From Dokdonella_A sp966248875 (GTDB lineage: Bacteria > Pseudomonadota > Gammaproteobacteria > Xanthomonadales > Rhodanobacteraceae), in the NCBI GenBank assembly GCA_966248875.1, contig CBINBI010000007.1:1-64000 (forward strand): a DNA stretch of 64,000 nucleotides, read 5' to 3'. Position 1 is the stretch's first letter; each line of letters begins with the position of its first letter. Made by a program: the position numbers and the translations under genes. Shown here piece by piece: positions 51,769-61,264 of the stretch. The notes below the pieces were generated by a model. It did not search any database, was not told the DNA's origin, and worked only from the letters and a program-made list of their open reading frames with translations.

Positions 51769-52973
51769 GCATCGAAGACTATTTCGCCTATCCCGACGAA
51801 CGCGGCCGCTTCGGTGCCTACGGCGGCAGCTACGTCGCCGAGACGCTGATGGCGCCGCTCGCGGAGCTGCGTGCGGCTTATCTCTCGCTGCGCACGGATC
51901 CCCGCTTCGTCGCGGAGTTCGAGAGCGATCTTCGGCACTATGTCGGTCGTCCTTCACCGATCTATCACGCCGAGCGCCTGTCGAAAAAGATCGGCGGCGC
52001 CCAGATCCTGCTCAAGCGCGAGGATCTCAACCACACCGGCGCGCACAAGATCAACAACACGGTCGGGCAGGCGCTGGTCGCGCGCCACATGGGCAAGCGC
52101 CGCATCATTGCCGAGACCGGCGCGGGCCAGCACGGCGTGGCGACGGCGACGGTCTGCGCGCGCTTCGGGCTGGACTGCGTCGTCTACATGGGCGAGGTCG
52201 ACATCGAGCGCCAGAAGATCAACGTCTACAGGATGAAGCTCCTCGGCGCCGAGGTGGTGCCAGTGAGCTCGGGATCGAAGACGCTGAAGGATGCACTGAA
52301 CGAAGCGCTGCGCGACTGGGTCACGAACGTCGCCGACACGTTCTACATCATCGGCACGGTCGCCGGACCGCACCCGTACCCGATGATGGTGCGCGACTTC
52401 AACAGCGTGATCGGGCGCGAGGCGCGTGCGCAGATGCAGGAGCAGTTCGGCCGGCTGCCCGACGCGCTGGTCGCCTGCGTCGGCGGCGGATCGAACGCGA
52501 TCGGCCTGTTTCACGCGTTCCTCAACGATCGCGAGGTCGCGATCTGGGGCGCCGAAGCGGCGGGCGAGGGCATCGCCACGGGAAAGCACGCAGCGTCGCT
52601 CGCGGCCGGGAGGCCCGGCGTGCTGCACGGCAATCGCACGTACGTGCTGTGCGACGACGACGGTCAGATCACCGAGACGCATTCGGTCTCGGCCGGCCTC
52701 GACTATCCCGGCGTCGGGCCCGAGCACGCTTTCCTCAAGGACTCGGGCCGAGCAACGTATGTAGGCGTCACCGACGACGAAGCGCTGTCCGCGTTCCACG
52801 AGCTGGCGCGCACCGAAGGCATTCTCGCCGCGCTCGAATCGAGCCATGCAGTGGCGCAGGCGATCAAGCTCGCGCCGTCGATGCGCACGGATCAGCTGAT
52901 CCTCGTCAACCTGTCGGGGCGGGGCGACAAGGACGTGCACACGATCGCGGTGCGGGAAGGAATCGAGCTGTGA
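51765..52973 (+). CDS. trpB: Tryptophan synthase beta chain
   Basis: PLP-dependent subunit (402 residues) joining indole and serine. The PLP Lys95 is in HTGAHKINN; LKREDLNHTGAH, AETGAGQHG and the phosphate loop CVGGGSNAIG are conserved. Translation is coupled to trpF. The gene is separated from trpA by a REP-like element, an uncommon gap for this pair. Confidence 0.97.
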   Translation: MSIEDYFAYPDERGRFGAYGGSYVAETLMAPLAELRAAYLSLRTDPRFVAEFESDLRHYVGRPSPIYHAERLSKKIGGAQILLKREDLNHTGAHKINNTVGQALVARHMGKRRIIAETGAGQHGVATATVCARFGLDCVVYMGEVDIERQKINVYRMKLLGAEVVPVSSGSKTLKDALNEALRDWVTNVADTFYIIGTVAGPHPYPMMVRDFNSVIGREARAQMQEQFGRLPDALVACVGGGSNAIGLFHAFLNDREVAIWGAEAAGEGIATGKHAASLAAGRPGVLHGNRTYVLCDDDGQITETHSVSAGLDYPGVGPEHAFLKDSGRATYVGVTDDEALSAFHELARTEGILAALESSHAVAQAIKLAPSMRTDQLILVNLSGRGDKDVHTIAVREGIEL

Positions 52974-52985
52974 TCGGCGAACATT

Positions 52986-53065
52986 CGTCGTTTCCGCGAA
53001 GGCGGGAACCCAGTGACTCTGCTCCAGCCGAAAGGCGCGGGATCCCTGCTTTCGCGGGGACGACG
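52986..53065. repeat. REP-like inverted-repeat element, full copy between trpB and trpA
   Basis: An 80-bp element starting CGTCGTTTCCGCGAAGGCGG and ending CTTTCGCGGGGACGACG, so its ends form an imperfect inverted repeat. It fills almost the whole trpB-trpA gap. Confidence 0.85.
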
Positions 53066-53076
53066 GAGAGGTGACG

Positions 53077-53895
53077 ATGAGGCGCATCGATACGAGGTTT
53101 GCCGCGCTTCGCGCAGCCGGACGCACGGGCTTGATCCCGTTCATCACCGCCGGCGATCCGTCACCCGACGCAACCGTCGCCATCATGCACGCGCTCGTCG
53201 GTGCCGGTGCCGATCTCATCGAGCTCGGCGTCCCGTTTTCCGATCCGATGGCGGACGGGCCGGTGATCCAGCACGCCAACGAGCGCGCGCTCGCGCACGG
53301 CGTCGGGCTGCGGCAGATTCTCGACTGGGTGCGCGAGTTCCGAGTGCGCGACACGGCCACGCCGCTCGTGCTGATGGGCTATCTCAATCCGGTGGAGATT
53401 CACGGCCGGGTACGCTTCGCGCGGGAGGCGCGCGAGGCGGGTCTGGACGGCGTGCTCCTGGTTGATTGCCCGGTGGAAGAGACCGAGTCGACAGGGGCGA
53501 TCCGGGACGCGGGGCTCGCGCGGATCCTGCTCGCGGCGCCCACGACCGCGGAAGACCGGCTGGACGCGATCTGCGCCGCAGCCGAAGGTTTCTTATACTA
53601 CGTCTCCTTCGCCGGCATCACCGGCGCGGACCGGCTCAGCCTGGACGATGTGCGCGCTCGCGTTGACCGCATCAGACGCTCGGCGAAAACACCGGTGGCG
53701 GTCGGCTTCGGCGTGCGGGACGCAGCCACGGCTGCGGCGATCGGCGCATTCGCGGATGCTGTCGTGATCGGCAGCGCACTGGTCCACCGTCTCGCTCGAG
53801 CCGCGGATGCGGACGATGCGTGCGCGCGTGCCCGCGCGTTTCTCGCGCCCATCCGCGCTGCGCTCGACGCGCGCGCGGCGAGTCATGTCGCATAG
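53077..53895 (+). CDS. trpA: Tryptophan synthase alpha chain
   Basis: 272-residue TIM barrel cleaving indole-3-glycerol phosphate. The catalytic Glu is in LIELGVPFSDPMADGP; the second acidic residue, YYVSFAGITGA and VGFGVRD are present. ATG preferred: GGAGAGG sits 5 bases upstream, whereas the GTG 6 bp earlier would abut it. It ends 76 bp before the accD start chosen here; an alternative accD ATG overlaps its 3' end. Confidence 0.95.
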   Translation: MRRIDTRFAALRAAGRTGLIPFITAGDPSPDATVAIMHALVGAGADLIELGVPFSDPMADGPVIQHANERALAHGVGLRQILDWVREFRVRDTATPLVLMGYLNPVEIHGRVRFAREAREAGLDGVLLVDCPVEETESTGAIRDAGLARILLAAPTTAEDRLDAICAAAEGFLYYVSFAGITGADRLSLDDVRARVDRIRRSAKTPVAVGFGVRDAATAAAIGAFADAVVIGSALVHRLARAADADDACARARAFLAPIRAALDARAASHVA

Positions 53896-53971
53896 TCCGC
53901 CACCGGGCGATGCACTGTCACCGGAAGGCGCCGAGCCTGCGCTGCCGATCGAATCGGGAGAGACCTACGAC

Positions 53972-54835
53972 ATGAACTGGCTGCAGAAACTGATGTCGCC
54001 GCGCGAGAAAACGCCGGCGGCGGGCAAGGGCAAGGTACCCGAGGGCCTCTGGGAGAAGTGCGAGGGCTGTGGCGCCGTGCTCTATCGCCCCGAGCTCGAG
54101 CGCAACCTCATGGTCTGCCCGAAGTGCGCGCACCACCACGCGATGCGTGCACGCGCGCGGCTCGCCGCGTTCCTCGACGAAGGCAGCGGCGAGGAGCTGT
54201 TCGCCTCGCTCGAGCCGACCGATCCCCTGAAGTTCCGTGATTCGAAGAAGTATCGCGACCGCATCGCCGCCGCGCAGAAGGCGACGGGCGAGAAGGACGC
54301 GCTCATCGCGATGGCCGGTACGCTGAAGACGAGTCCTCTCGTCGCCGTCGCATTCGAGTTCGCCTACATGGGCGGCTCCATGGGCTCGGTCGTCGGCGAG
54401 AAATTCACGCGCGCCGCCGAGCGCGCGCACAGCGAACGCGTCCCGCTGGTCTGCTTCTCAGCGACCGGCGGAGCGCGCATGCAGGAAGGCCTGTTTTCGC
54501 TCATGCAGATGGCGAAGACCTCCGCCGCGCTCGCACGGCTGCGCAGCGTCGGCATCCCGTACGTCTCCGTGCTGACGCACCCGACGACCGGCGGCGTCTC
54601 CGCGAGCCTCGGCATGCTCGGCGACATCAACATCGGCGAGCCGAAGGCGCTGATCGGCTTCGCCGGCCCGCGCGTCATCGAGCAGACCGTGCGCGAGACG
54701 CTGCCGGAGGGCTTCCAGCGCTCCGAATTCCTGCTCGACCACGGTGCGATCGACATGATCGTCGACCGGCGCCAGATGCGCGACAAGATCGCGGCGCTCC
54801 TCGCCGTGATGACGAAGAAGCCGAAGGCGGCATGA
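53972..54835 (+). CDS. accD: Acetyl-CoA carboxylase carboxyltransferase beta subunit
   Basis: 287-residue subunit transferring carboxyl from biotin to acetyl-CoA for fatty-acid synthesis. Zinc-ribbon cysteines are in CEGCGAVLY and MVCPKCAHH; crotonase-fold motifs include GGSMGSVVGEKF and FSATGGARMQEG. The start MNWLQKLMSPR is the canonical AccD N-terminus; an ATG 87 bp upstream overlaps trpA and would add an atypical Pro-rich extension. Last gene of the block. Confidence 0.95.
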   Translation: MNWLQKLMSPREKTPAAGKGKVPEGLWEKCEGCGAVLYRPELERNLMVCPKCAHHHAMRARARLAAFLDEGSGEELFASLEPTDPLKFRDSKKYRDRIAAAQKATGEKDALIAMAGTLKTSPLVAVAFEFAYMGGSMGSVVGEKFTRAAERAHSERVPLVCFSATGGARMQEGLFSLMQMAKTSAALARLRSVGIPYVSVLTHPTTGGVSASLGMLGDINIGEPKALIGFAGPRVIEQTVRETLPEGFQRSEFLLDHGAIDMIVDRRQMRDKIAALLAVMTKKPKAA

Positions 54836-54841
54836 GCTGAC

Positions 54842-54893
54842 GGGGTGGGCGTTGGCTCACCGTCCGGAAACCGGTGGGCTGAGACCCACCCTG
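54842..54893. terminator. GGGTGGGC..GCCCACCC hairpin between accD and rapA
   Basis: Outer arms GGGTGGG/CCCACCC and inner CCGG/CCGG around AAA, in the gap between convergent accD and rapA. Related in style to the GGGCGGGCTTCAGCCC hairpins. A plausible bidirectional terminator without a long T-run. Confidence 0.5.
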
Positions 54894-54908
54894 TGAGTCT
54901 CGGATCGT

Positions 54909-57755
54909 TCAGCGCACGGGAATATCGGGCGTGCAGACGAACCGCACGGCATCGAGCCGCGGCGAGGCCGTCGGAATCGCGTGGCGCAGCGCTTCGAGCT
55001 CGGCATCGAGCGCTTCGATTTCGTCCGAGCGCACCGCCGGATTGACCCGCGCCAGCGCGGCGAGGCGTTCGCGCTCGCTGCCGAGCTCACGTTCCGCGCG
55101 CGTCAGTGCGGCGCCGATCTCGGCCGCCGCGAGGCCGCGCGCCTGCGTTTCCGCCGCGGCGAACATCGGCGCGACGAGCTTCGCGAGGAGCGCGCGATAA
55201 CGCGACGCGTCGACCGGCTGTTCCTTCGCGTGCGCGAGGCTTTCGGCGGAGGGCTCGAAGCCGTTGCGCGAATTCAGCCGGTTGTCGACGACGACGCGAA
55301 GTGGCAGCGGCGGCAGAAAGCGCGCGACGTCGAGCCGGCGGTCGGCGACGCAATCGAGCACGAACACGCATTCGAGCAGCGCGGTGCGCGGCGGCATCGT
55401 CGCATCGATCAGCAGCGATGCGTTGCCCTGCTCGCTCTCGAGCAGCAGGTCCAGCGCGCCTGCGACCAGCGGATGATCGAGCCTGAGCAGCGGCAGCTCC
55501 TCGCGCGCGAGCGCGACGGCGCGATCGAACGTCACCTGCTGCGGACCTTCCTTGAGGCCGGGAAATCCTTCGGTGCTGAGGTATTCCGGGTCGAGCACGA
55601 ACGTGCGCGGCGCGATTTCCTCGTTCTCGATGCCGAACAGCTCGAACAAGCCGAGCACGAAGTCATCGATGGGGTCGGCGTCGGAGGCACGCAACGCGTC
55701 GGCCAGCGCTTCTCCGCGCACCTGCCGCTCGGCGGCGAGCTCGAGCAGGCGATCGCGGCCGGACTGCACCAGCTCGCTCAGCTCGCGGTGCGCCGCGCCG
55801 GTCTCGCCGATCAGCGCGTCGATCTCGACATCGGGATCGTCGCCGCCGAGCGCGTGACGCTCCGCTTCGACGACGACGCGGGCGCCGAACCGGCGCAGGA
55901 TCTCGCGGCCGTCGGACGGGCTCGTGCGAAACGCGTCGAGGCCTTCGTCGTACCAGCGTAGCAGCGCGTGCTGCGCGGTGCCGCCGATCGCAGCCGCGTG
56001 CAGCGTGATGTCGTGCCGCTGGCCGATGCGGTCCAGGCGGCCGATGCGCTGCTCCAGCAGATCAGGATCGAGTGGCAGGTCCCACAGGATCAGATGGTGC
56101 GCGAACTGGAAATTGCGGCCTTCCGAGCCGATCTCGGAGCAGAGCAGCACGCGCGCGCCGTCGGGATCGGCGAACCAGGCGGCGTTGCGATCGCGCTGCA
56201 GGATCGTCATGCCTTCGTGGAAGCGCGCGATCCTGACGCCGGTTTTGGTGCGCAGCGCCTCTTCGAGCGCGATCACCTTCGATTGCGTGCGGCAGATCAG
56301 CAGGATCTTCTCGCCCGCGAGCCGTTCGATCAGCGCGACGAGCCAGGGCAGGCGAGGATCGTTCGCGTAGTCGTATTCGCCCGCCGGGGGGTGCGCCTGG
56401 GCGTCGGCGTGGAACTCGGCGAGCAGGCGCTGACGCGCGGCATCGTCCAGCTCGCGGCCGTCGAGCACGGTGAGGTCGGCAATGCGGCGCGGAAAGCCGC
56501 CGATCTGCGCGCGACGGTTGCGGAACATCACACGCCCGGTGCCGTGGCGGTCGATCAGCGCATCGATCAGCGCGGGTGCGACCGATGCGCCTTCGTGTGC
56601 GTGGCGGTCGAGCAGGGCGAGCAGATCGGGATCGTCGGCGAAGATGCGCGCGAGCTCCGTGCGGGCGCCGGGCTCGAAGGCGGCACCGTCGATCAGCGCA
56701 GCGGCAAGCGCGGACACCTGGACGTAGCGCTCGCTTTCGGCGACGTAGGCGTCGAGGTCCGAATAGCGCGCGGGATCGAGCAGGCGCAGCCGCGCAAAAT
56801 GACCGGTGCGGCCGAGCTGCTGCGGTGTGGCGGTCAGCAGCACGAGGCCGGGCGTGCGGGCGGCGAGCCGCTCGACGAGCATGTAGGCCGTGCTCGCATG
56901 CTCGGGCGTCCATTCGAGATGGTGCGCTTCGTCGACGACTACGAGGTCCCAGGCCGCGTCGACGATCTGCTGCGCCCGCTTCGCGTCGTCGCCGAGCCAG
57001 TCGATCGCGGCGATCACGAGCTGCTCGTCCTCGAACGGATTGCGCGCGGCGTCGGCGACTTCGATCGCCTCGCAGCGCTCCTCGTCGAACAGCGAGAACG
57101 GCAGGTTGAAGCGGCGCTTGAGCTCGACGAACCATTGCGTGGCGAGGCTCGGCGGCGCGAGCACGAGCACGCGCTCGGCGCGGCCGGTGGCGACCTGGCG
57201 GGCGAGGATCATGCCGGCTTCGATCGTCTTGCCGAGCCCCACCTCGTCGGCGAGCAGCGCGCGCGGCGGCCGGCGCTCTGCGACCGCGGCGGCGACGCGC
57301 AGCTGGTGCGGGATGAGGTCGATGCGCGCGCTGGCGAGCCCCCACGCAGGCGAGCGCATCGCATCAGCGCGGCGTCGCAGCGCGGCGACGCGGAAGTCGA
57401 AGCGGTCCGGCGGATCGATGCGTGCCGATTTCAGGCGCTCGTCGGCGCGCGAGATCGGCTGCGCATCGTCGAGCTCGGACTCGCGCAGCGTGCGCTCGCC
57501 CGCGTGATAGGCGAGGAGGCCGCCTTCCTCGCTGACGCGCTCGATGACGAAGCTCTGCCGGTTGCCCGAGATGCGCTGGCCCGGGCGGAACTCGGCGCGG
57601 GTCAGCGGCGCAGAGTGCAGCGCGTACTGGCGCAGCACGCCGGCGGTCGCGAACAGCACCTGCACGCTGCGCGGCTCGATGCGCACGATCGTGCCGAGGC
57701 CGAGCTCGGGCTCGGCATTCGAGATCCAGCGCTGGCCGGGGACGAGAGTGGGCAT
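54909..57755 (-). CDS. rapA: RNA polymerase-associated ATPase RapA (HepA)
   Basis: SWI2/SNF2 ATPase of 948 residues that recycles RNA polymerase. N-terminal Tudor-like repeats begin PGQRWISNAEPELGLG. The helicase core has Walker A LLADEVGLGKTIEAG, DEAH box VVVDEAHHLEW, LLTATPQQLGRTGHF, and motif VI EQRIGRLDRIGQ. The long C-terminal region is complete and matches the usual length (about 950-970). The next gene upstream on the strand ends 70 bp before its ATG. Confidence 0.96.
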   Translation of the reverse strand: MPTLVPGQRWISNAEPELGLGTIVRIEPRSVQVLFATAGVLRQYALHSAPLTRAEFRPGQRISGNRQSFVIERVSEEGGLLAYHAGERTLRESELDDAQPISRADERLKSARIDPPDRFDFRVAALRRRADAMRSPAWGLASARIDLIPHQLRVAAAVAERRPPRALLADEVGLGKTIEAGMILARQVATGRAERVLVLAPPSLATQWFVELKRRFNLPFSLFDEERCEAIEVADAARNPFEDEQLVIAAIDWLGDDAKRAQQIVDAAWDLVVVDEAHHLEWTPEHASTAYMLVERLAARTPGLVLLTATPQQLGRTGHFARLRLLDPARYSDLDAYVAESERYVQVSALAAALIDGAAFEPGARTELARIFADDPDLLALLDRHAHEGASVAPALIDALIDRHGTGRVMFRNRRAQIGGFPRRIADLTVLDGRELDDAARQRLLAEFHADAQAHPPAGEYDYANDPRLPWLVALIERLAGEKILLICRTQSKVIALEEALRTKTGVRIARFHEGMTILQRDRNAAWFADPDGARVLLCSEIGSEGRNFQFAHHLILWDLPLDPDLLEQRIGRLDRIGQRHDITLHAAAIGGTAQHALLRWYDEGLDAFRTSPSDGREILRRFGARVVVEAERHALGGDDPDVEIDALIGETGAAHRELSELVQSGRDRLLELAAERQVRGEALADALRASDADPIDDFVLGLFELFGIENEEIAPRTFVLDPEYLSTEGFPGLKEGPQQVTFDRAVALAREELPLLRLDHPLVAGALDLLLESEQGNASLLIDATMPPRTALLECVFVLDCVADRRLDVARFLPPLPLRVVVDNRLNSRNGFEPSAESLAHAKEQPVDASRYRALLAKLVAPMFAAAETQARGLAAAEIGAALTRAERELGSERERLAALARVNPAVRSDEIEALDAELEALRHAIPTASPRLDAVRFVCTPDIPVR

Positions 57756-57825
57756 GCGCCTCCTCGCGGGAAGGGGCGCGGATTATCCGCGCATTGCGGG
57801 TGCGCGCACAAACCGATGGGGCCGC

Positions 57826-59079
57826 TCAGCGTGCCTCGAAGCCGTCGGCGAAGATGCGATCGGTGACGACCATGCGGGCGCGGGTGACGAAGACGCCGCT
57901 GCCCCACTCGGTCTGGTTGTCGCCCGCGGGATAGAGGCCCGCGATGAAGGCGATGTCGCCGCGCGCGTTGATGGCCGGCTTGCCGCTGAAGATCGGATCG
58001 GTCGCGTTGTTCTGGCCGATCTGCGCGAGCCCGAGATCGGTTTCGACGTCGTCGCCGTTGCCGATCACGCGGGCCAGCGATTCGCCGTCGCCGACGTAGA
58101 TCGCCTGCCCGTTCTCGTCCCTGGCGCGGAATGCAACGAGTCCCGCGTCGTTGATCGCGGGCGCGAAGAACTCGATGTCGCGGATGGTTCCATCGGGATC
58201 GACCTCGGCGATTTCGGTAGTCGTCTCGCCGTCGCTGCGCAGGACCACGCGGCGGTTGTCCGCGGCGCGCGTCGCGACGACGGCGATGACGTCCTTGTTG
58301 TTGAGCGCAAGGCTGTTGTCGAATTTCGAATAGGGCGAGGCCGCGTCGGTGGCCTGGTTGGCGAGAATGAGCTCGGAGCTCCCGTCCGGCGCGAAGATGC
58401 GGATTTCGACGTTTGTGAACTGATCGTCCGAGGTCGCGACTTTCGCCGCGAGATGGCGCTGGTCGTTGAATGCGGGCGAGTAAATGTATGTGTACGGACT
58501 GTCAGGCACGAGGCCGCGATCGGCGACGTGTATGACCGACGTGCCGTCTCCGGTGGAGGCGAGCGCACGGCCGCCGGCGAAGTTCGCCTGATAGCCGAGC
58601 ACGCCGTCCGCGTTGATGTCGGGCGAGCCGTAGTAATTGGGGAGGACGGGGCTCGTGTTGACGCGCGCGGCTTCGCCGGCGGCCGGATCGTAAAGGTACA
58701 GGCCGTCCGCGCCGCCCGTATCCGAAAGCGTGAACACGATCGAGCCGCCGTGATCGAGCGGGCTTGCCGAGGAAATGATCGCATCGCTCGGGCCTTCATA
58801 GACCAGCGCGCCAACGCCGCCGGCGCCGAACCAGACGCCGGGATGGCTGCCGCCGGCATCCGGCACGACCTGCACAGGAAAGGCGACGTTCGCGTCGTCG
58901 TCGATGGCGGGATCGATGCTGTTGAACGAGGAACCGGGCGGCAGGTTGAAGCCTTCGTCGTTGACGAGCAGGTTCGAGCGCGCTTCGAGCTCCGGCGGCT
59001 CGTACTCCGGCAGCGCCGCCTGCGCGACGATGGGAAGGCAAAGGGGCAATACGGCACGCAGCGCGAATCTGAACGACAT
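57826..59079 (-). CDS. Secreted NxxGxxAF-repeat protein with IFADGF tail
   Basis: Exported protein of 417 residues, function unknown. The start gives a signal peptide MSFRFALRAVLPLCLPIVAQAA. The mature chain has at least six repeats of the type P-A-I-N-x-x-G-x-x-A-F (PAIDDDANVAF, PDINADGVLGY, PAINDAGLVAF, PAINARGDIAF), the hallmark of choice-of-anchor tandem-repeat NxxGxxAF proteins, probably a beta-propeller. It ends VVTDRIFADGF-EAR. It lies between rapA and the M13 peptidase gene on the same strand, with a strong terminator upstream, so it is probably transcribed alone. Confidence 0.85.
   Translation of the reverse strand: MSFRFALRAVLPLCLPIVAQAALPEYEPPELEARSNLLVNDEGFNLPPGSSFNSIDPAIDDDANVAFPVQVVPDAGGSHPGVWFGAGGVGALVYEGPSDAIISSASPLDHGGSIVFTLSDTGGADGLYLYDPAAGEAARVNTSPVLPNYYGSPDINADGVLGYQANFAGGRALASTGDGTSVIHVADRGLVPDSPYTYIYSPAFNDQRHLAAKVATSDDQFTNVEIRIFAPDGSSELILANQATDAASPYSKFDNSLALNNKDVIAVVATRAADNRRVVLRSDGETTTEIAEVDPDGTIRDIEFFAPAINDAGLVAFRARDENGQAIYVGDGESLARVIGNGDDVETDLGLAQIGQNNATDPIFSGKPAINARGDIAFIAGLYPAGDNQTEWGSGVFVTRARMVVTDRIFADGFEAR
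57838..57861 (-). other. DRIFADGF tail motif, copy 4
   Basis: Perfect consensus ending three residues before the stop of the NxxGxxAF-repeat protein. Confidence 0.8.
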
Positions 59080-59160
59080 CGGTGGTCTCGCGAGAAATTC
59101 AGAAAGGAGCTCACGCGCGGCGCATCCACGCGCGGAGCCTGGAAGATAACGCGCGCGGCG

Positions 59161-59196
59161 CGAAAAGAAAACGGCGCTGGTTGCGGCGCCGTTTTC
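59161..59196 (-). terminator. Rho-independent terminator after the M13 peptidase
   Basis: An 11-bp stem, GAAAACGGCGC with GCGCCGTTTTC, around an 8-nt loop, running on the minus strand into a T-rich tail. Confidence 0.82.
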
Positions 59197-59233
59197 GTTC
59201 ATCGTCGATGTTGCGGCGCTTGCGCGCCGTCGA

Positions 59234-61264
59234 TCACCAGATCTTCACCTGCTTGTCGCCGTCGCGCACCATGGCGTCGCCGGACTTGCACTGGAACGCC
59301 TCGGCGAACTGCGGCATGTTCGACGGTGCCGCGATCGCGCGGAACTTCGCCGGCGCGTGCGGATCGGCGTTGAGCAGCACTTCCTGGCGCTGCGGCCGGA
59401 TGTTGCCGCGCCAGACACGAGCAAAGTTCAGGAAGAAACGCTGCTCGGGCGTGTAGCCGTCGATGCTCTTGTTGCGCTCGGGGTGCTTCCTGAGGTCTTC
59501 CATCAGCGCGTCGAAGGCGACATTGAGGCCGCCGAGGTCGGCGATGTTCTCGCCGAGCGTCAGCTTGCCGTTGACGTGCTTGCCGGGCAGCGCCTCGTAG
59601 GCGTCGAACTGCTTGACGAGCTTGTCGGTGCGCGCGTCGAACTTCTCGCGATCTTCCTTCGTCCACCAGTTGAGATTGTTGCCCTTGGCGTCGAACTGGC
59701 TGCCTTCGTCGTCGTAGCCGTGCGTCGCCTCGTGGCCGATCACGGCACCGATACCGCCGTAGTTGATCGCGTCGTCGGCCTTGGCGTCGAAGAACGGCGG
59801 CTGCAGGATCGCGGCCGGGAAGTTGATCGTGTTGTCGGTCGGGTTGTAGTACGCATTGACCGTCTGCGGCGTCATGCCCCACTCGAGGCGGTCGGTCGGC
59901 TTGCCAACCTTCGAGATCTGGTAGTCGTACTCGTACTTCGTCGCCGCCTGGACGTTGGCGAAGTAGTCGTCCGGCACGATCTTGAGGCCGGACCAGTCGC
60001 GCCACTTGTCCGGATAGCCGATCTTCGGCAGGAATGTGCCCCACTTCTCGATCGCCTTGGCTTTTGTATCGTCGCTCATCCAGTCGAGCTTCTCGATGCG
60101 CACCTTCAGCGCTTGCTGCAGGTTCTCGACCAGCTCCTTGGCGCGCGCCTTCGATTCAGGCGGAAACGCGACGGCGACGTAGAGCTCGCCGAGCGCCATG
60201 CCCATATTCTCGTTGATCGCGTCGAGCACGCGCTTCCAGCGCACGCGCTGTTCCTTCTGACCGTTGAGCTTCTGGTCGTAGAACGCGAAGTGCTCGTCGG
60301 CGAACGGCTTGGAGAGATACGGTGACGCCGAATCGACCGCGTGCGCGCGGAAGAACGCGCGCCATTCCTCGGCAGGGACTTCCTTCAGCATGGTATCGAC
60401 TTCGGCGAAGAATTTCGGCTGCGACAGCGAGAATCCGTTCCTGACGTCGGCGCCTTGCGCGGCGAAGAACTTCTGCCATTCGATCCCCGGGGTGATCTTG
60501 TTCGCCTCGGCGACGGTGACGAAGTGATACTGGTTCTCCGGGTTGCGCAGCTCGACGGGCGCCATCGAGGCCTTGGCGAGCCGCGTCTCGAACGCGAGCA
60601 CTTGCGCGGCCTGCTTCTGTGCATCCGCCTCGGGAATGCCGACGAGCGCCAGCACCTTCGCGAGGTGTGCCTTGTACGCCTCGCGCAGCTCGGCGTAATC
60701 GGGCTTGTCGTAGTAGTCGCGCGTCGGCAGGCCGAGGCCGCCCTGGAACGCGTAGGCGATCTGCGTCGATGCGTTCTTGAAATCGGGATAGGCAGCGATC
60801 TGGAACAGATCGGAGTGGCCGCTCGCGGCATTGTCCGTGATCCATGCGACGATGTCGGCCTGCGACTTCAGGCCGTCGATGCGCGCGAGGTCGGCTTCCA
60901 GCGGCTTGTAGCCCGCCTTCTCGATGGCGGCCTCATCCATGCCGGACCGGTAGAACCAGCCGATCTTCTGCTCGATCGAGCCCGCCTTCGCGCTGTCTGC
61001 GTTCCTGGCCGCCTTTTCGGCGATCTCGTGCTGCGTTTCCAGGCTGCGTTCGCGCAGCTGGTCGAACGCACCCCAGCGGGTTCGGTCCGGGGGAATCGGG
61101 TTGTTCGCGACCCACTTTGCGTTGACATAGCCGTTGAAGTCGTTGCACGGGTTGATGGCCTTGTCGATTTCGCTGACGTCGAACGAGCTGGCGGCGAACG
61201 CGCTGCCCGCCGAAAGCGCGAGCGAAACGGCGGCGGCCAGTGGTTGCAGGAACTTGCGGCTCAT
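59234..61264 (-). CDS. M13 family metallopeptidase (neprilysin/PepO-like)
   Basis: Zinc endopeptidase of 676 residues acting on peptides, predicted periplasmic. The signal peptide ends near SAFAA; the mature start SSFDVSEIDKAINPCNDFNGYVNAKW is typical. The zinc motif is H511-E-A-T-H515, with the third ligand in GENIADLGG. Substrate-binding NAYYNPTDNTINFPAAILQPPFF is intact, as is the C-terminal W (VKIW). GGAG lies about 10 bases before the ATG. It follows an M14 peptidase gene by 410 bp. Confidence 0.96.
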   Translation of the reverse strand: MSRKFLQPLAAAVSLALSAGSAFAASSFDVSEIDKAINPCNDFNGYVNAKWVANNPIPPDRTRWGAFDQLRERSLETQHEIAEKAARNADSAKAGSIEQKIGWFYRSGMDEAAIEKAGYKPLEADLARIDGLKSQADIVAWITDNAASGHSDLFQIAAYPDFKNASTQIAYAFQGGLGLPTRDYYDKPDYAELREAYKAHLAKVLALVGIPEADAQKQAAQVLAFETRLAKASMAPVELRNPENQYHFVTVAEANKITPGIEWQKFFAAQGADVRNGFSLSQPKFFAEVDTMLKEVPAEEWRAFFRAHAVDSASPYLSKPFADEHFAFYDQKLNGQKEQRVRWKRVLDAINENMGMALGELYVAVAFPPESKARAKELVENLQQALKVRIEKLDWMSDDTKAKAIEKWGTFLPKIGYPDKWRDWSGLKIVPDDYFANVQAATKYEYDYQISKVGKPTDRLEWGMTPQTVNAYYNPTDNTINFPAAILQPPFFDAKADDAINYGGIGAVIGHEATHGYDDEGSQFDAKGNNLNWWTKEDREKFDARTDKLVKQFDAYEALPGKHVNGKLTLGENIADLGGLNVAFDALMEDLRKHPERNKSIDGYTPEQRFFLNFARVWRGNIRPQRQEVLLNADPHAPAKFRAIAAPSNMPQFAEAFQCKSGDAMVRDGDKQVKIW

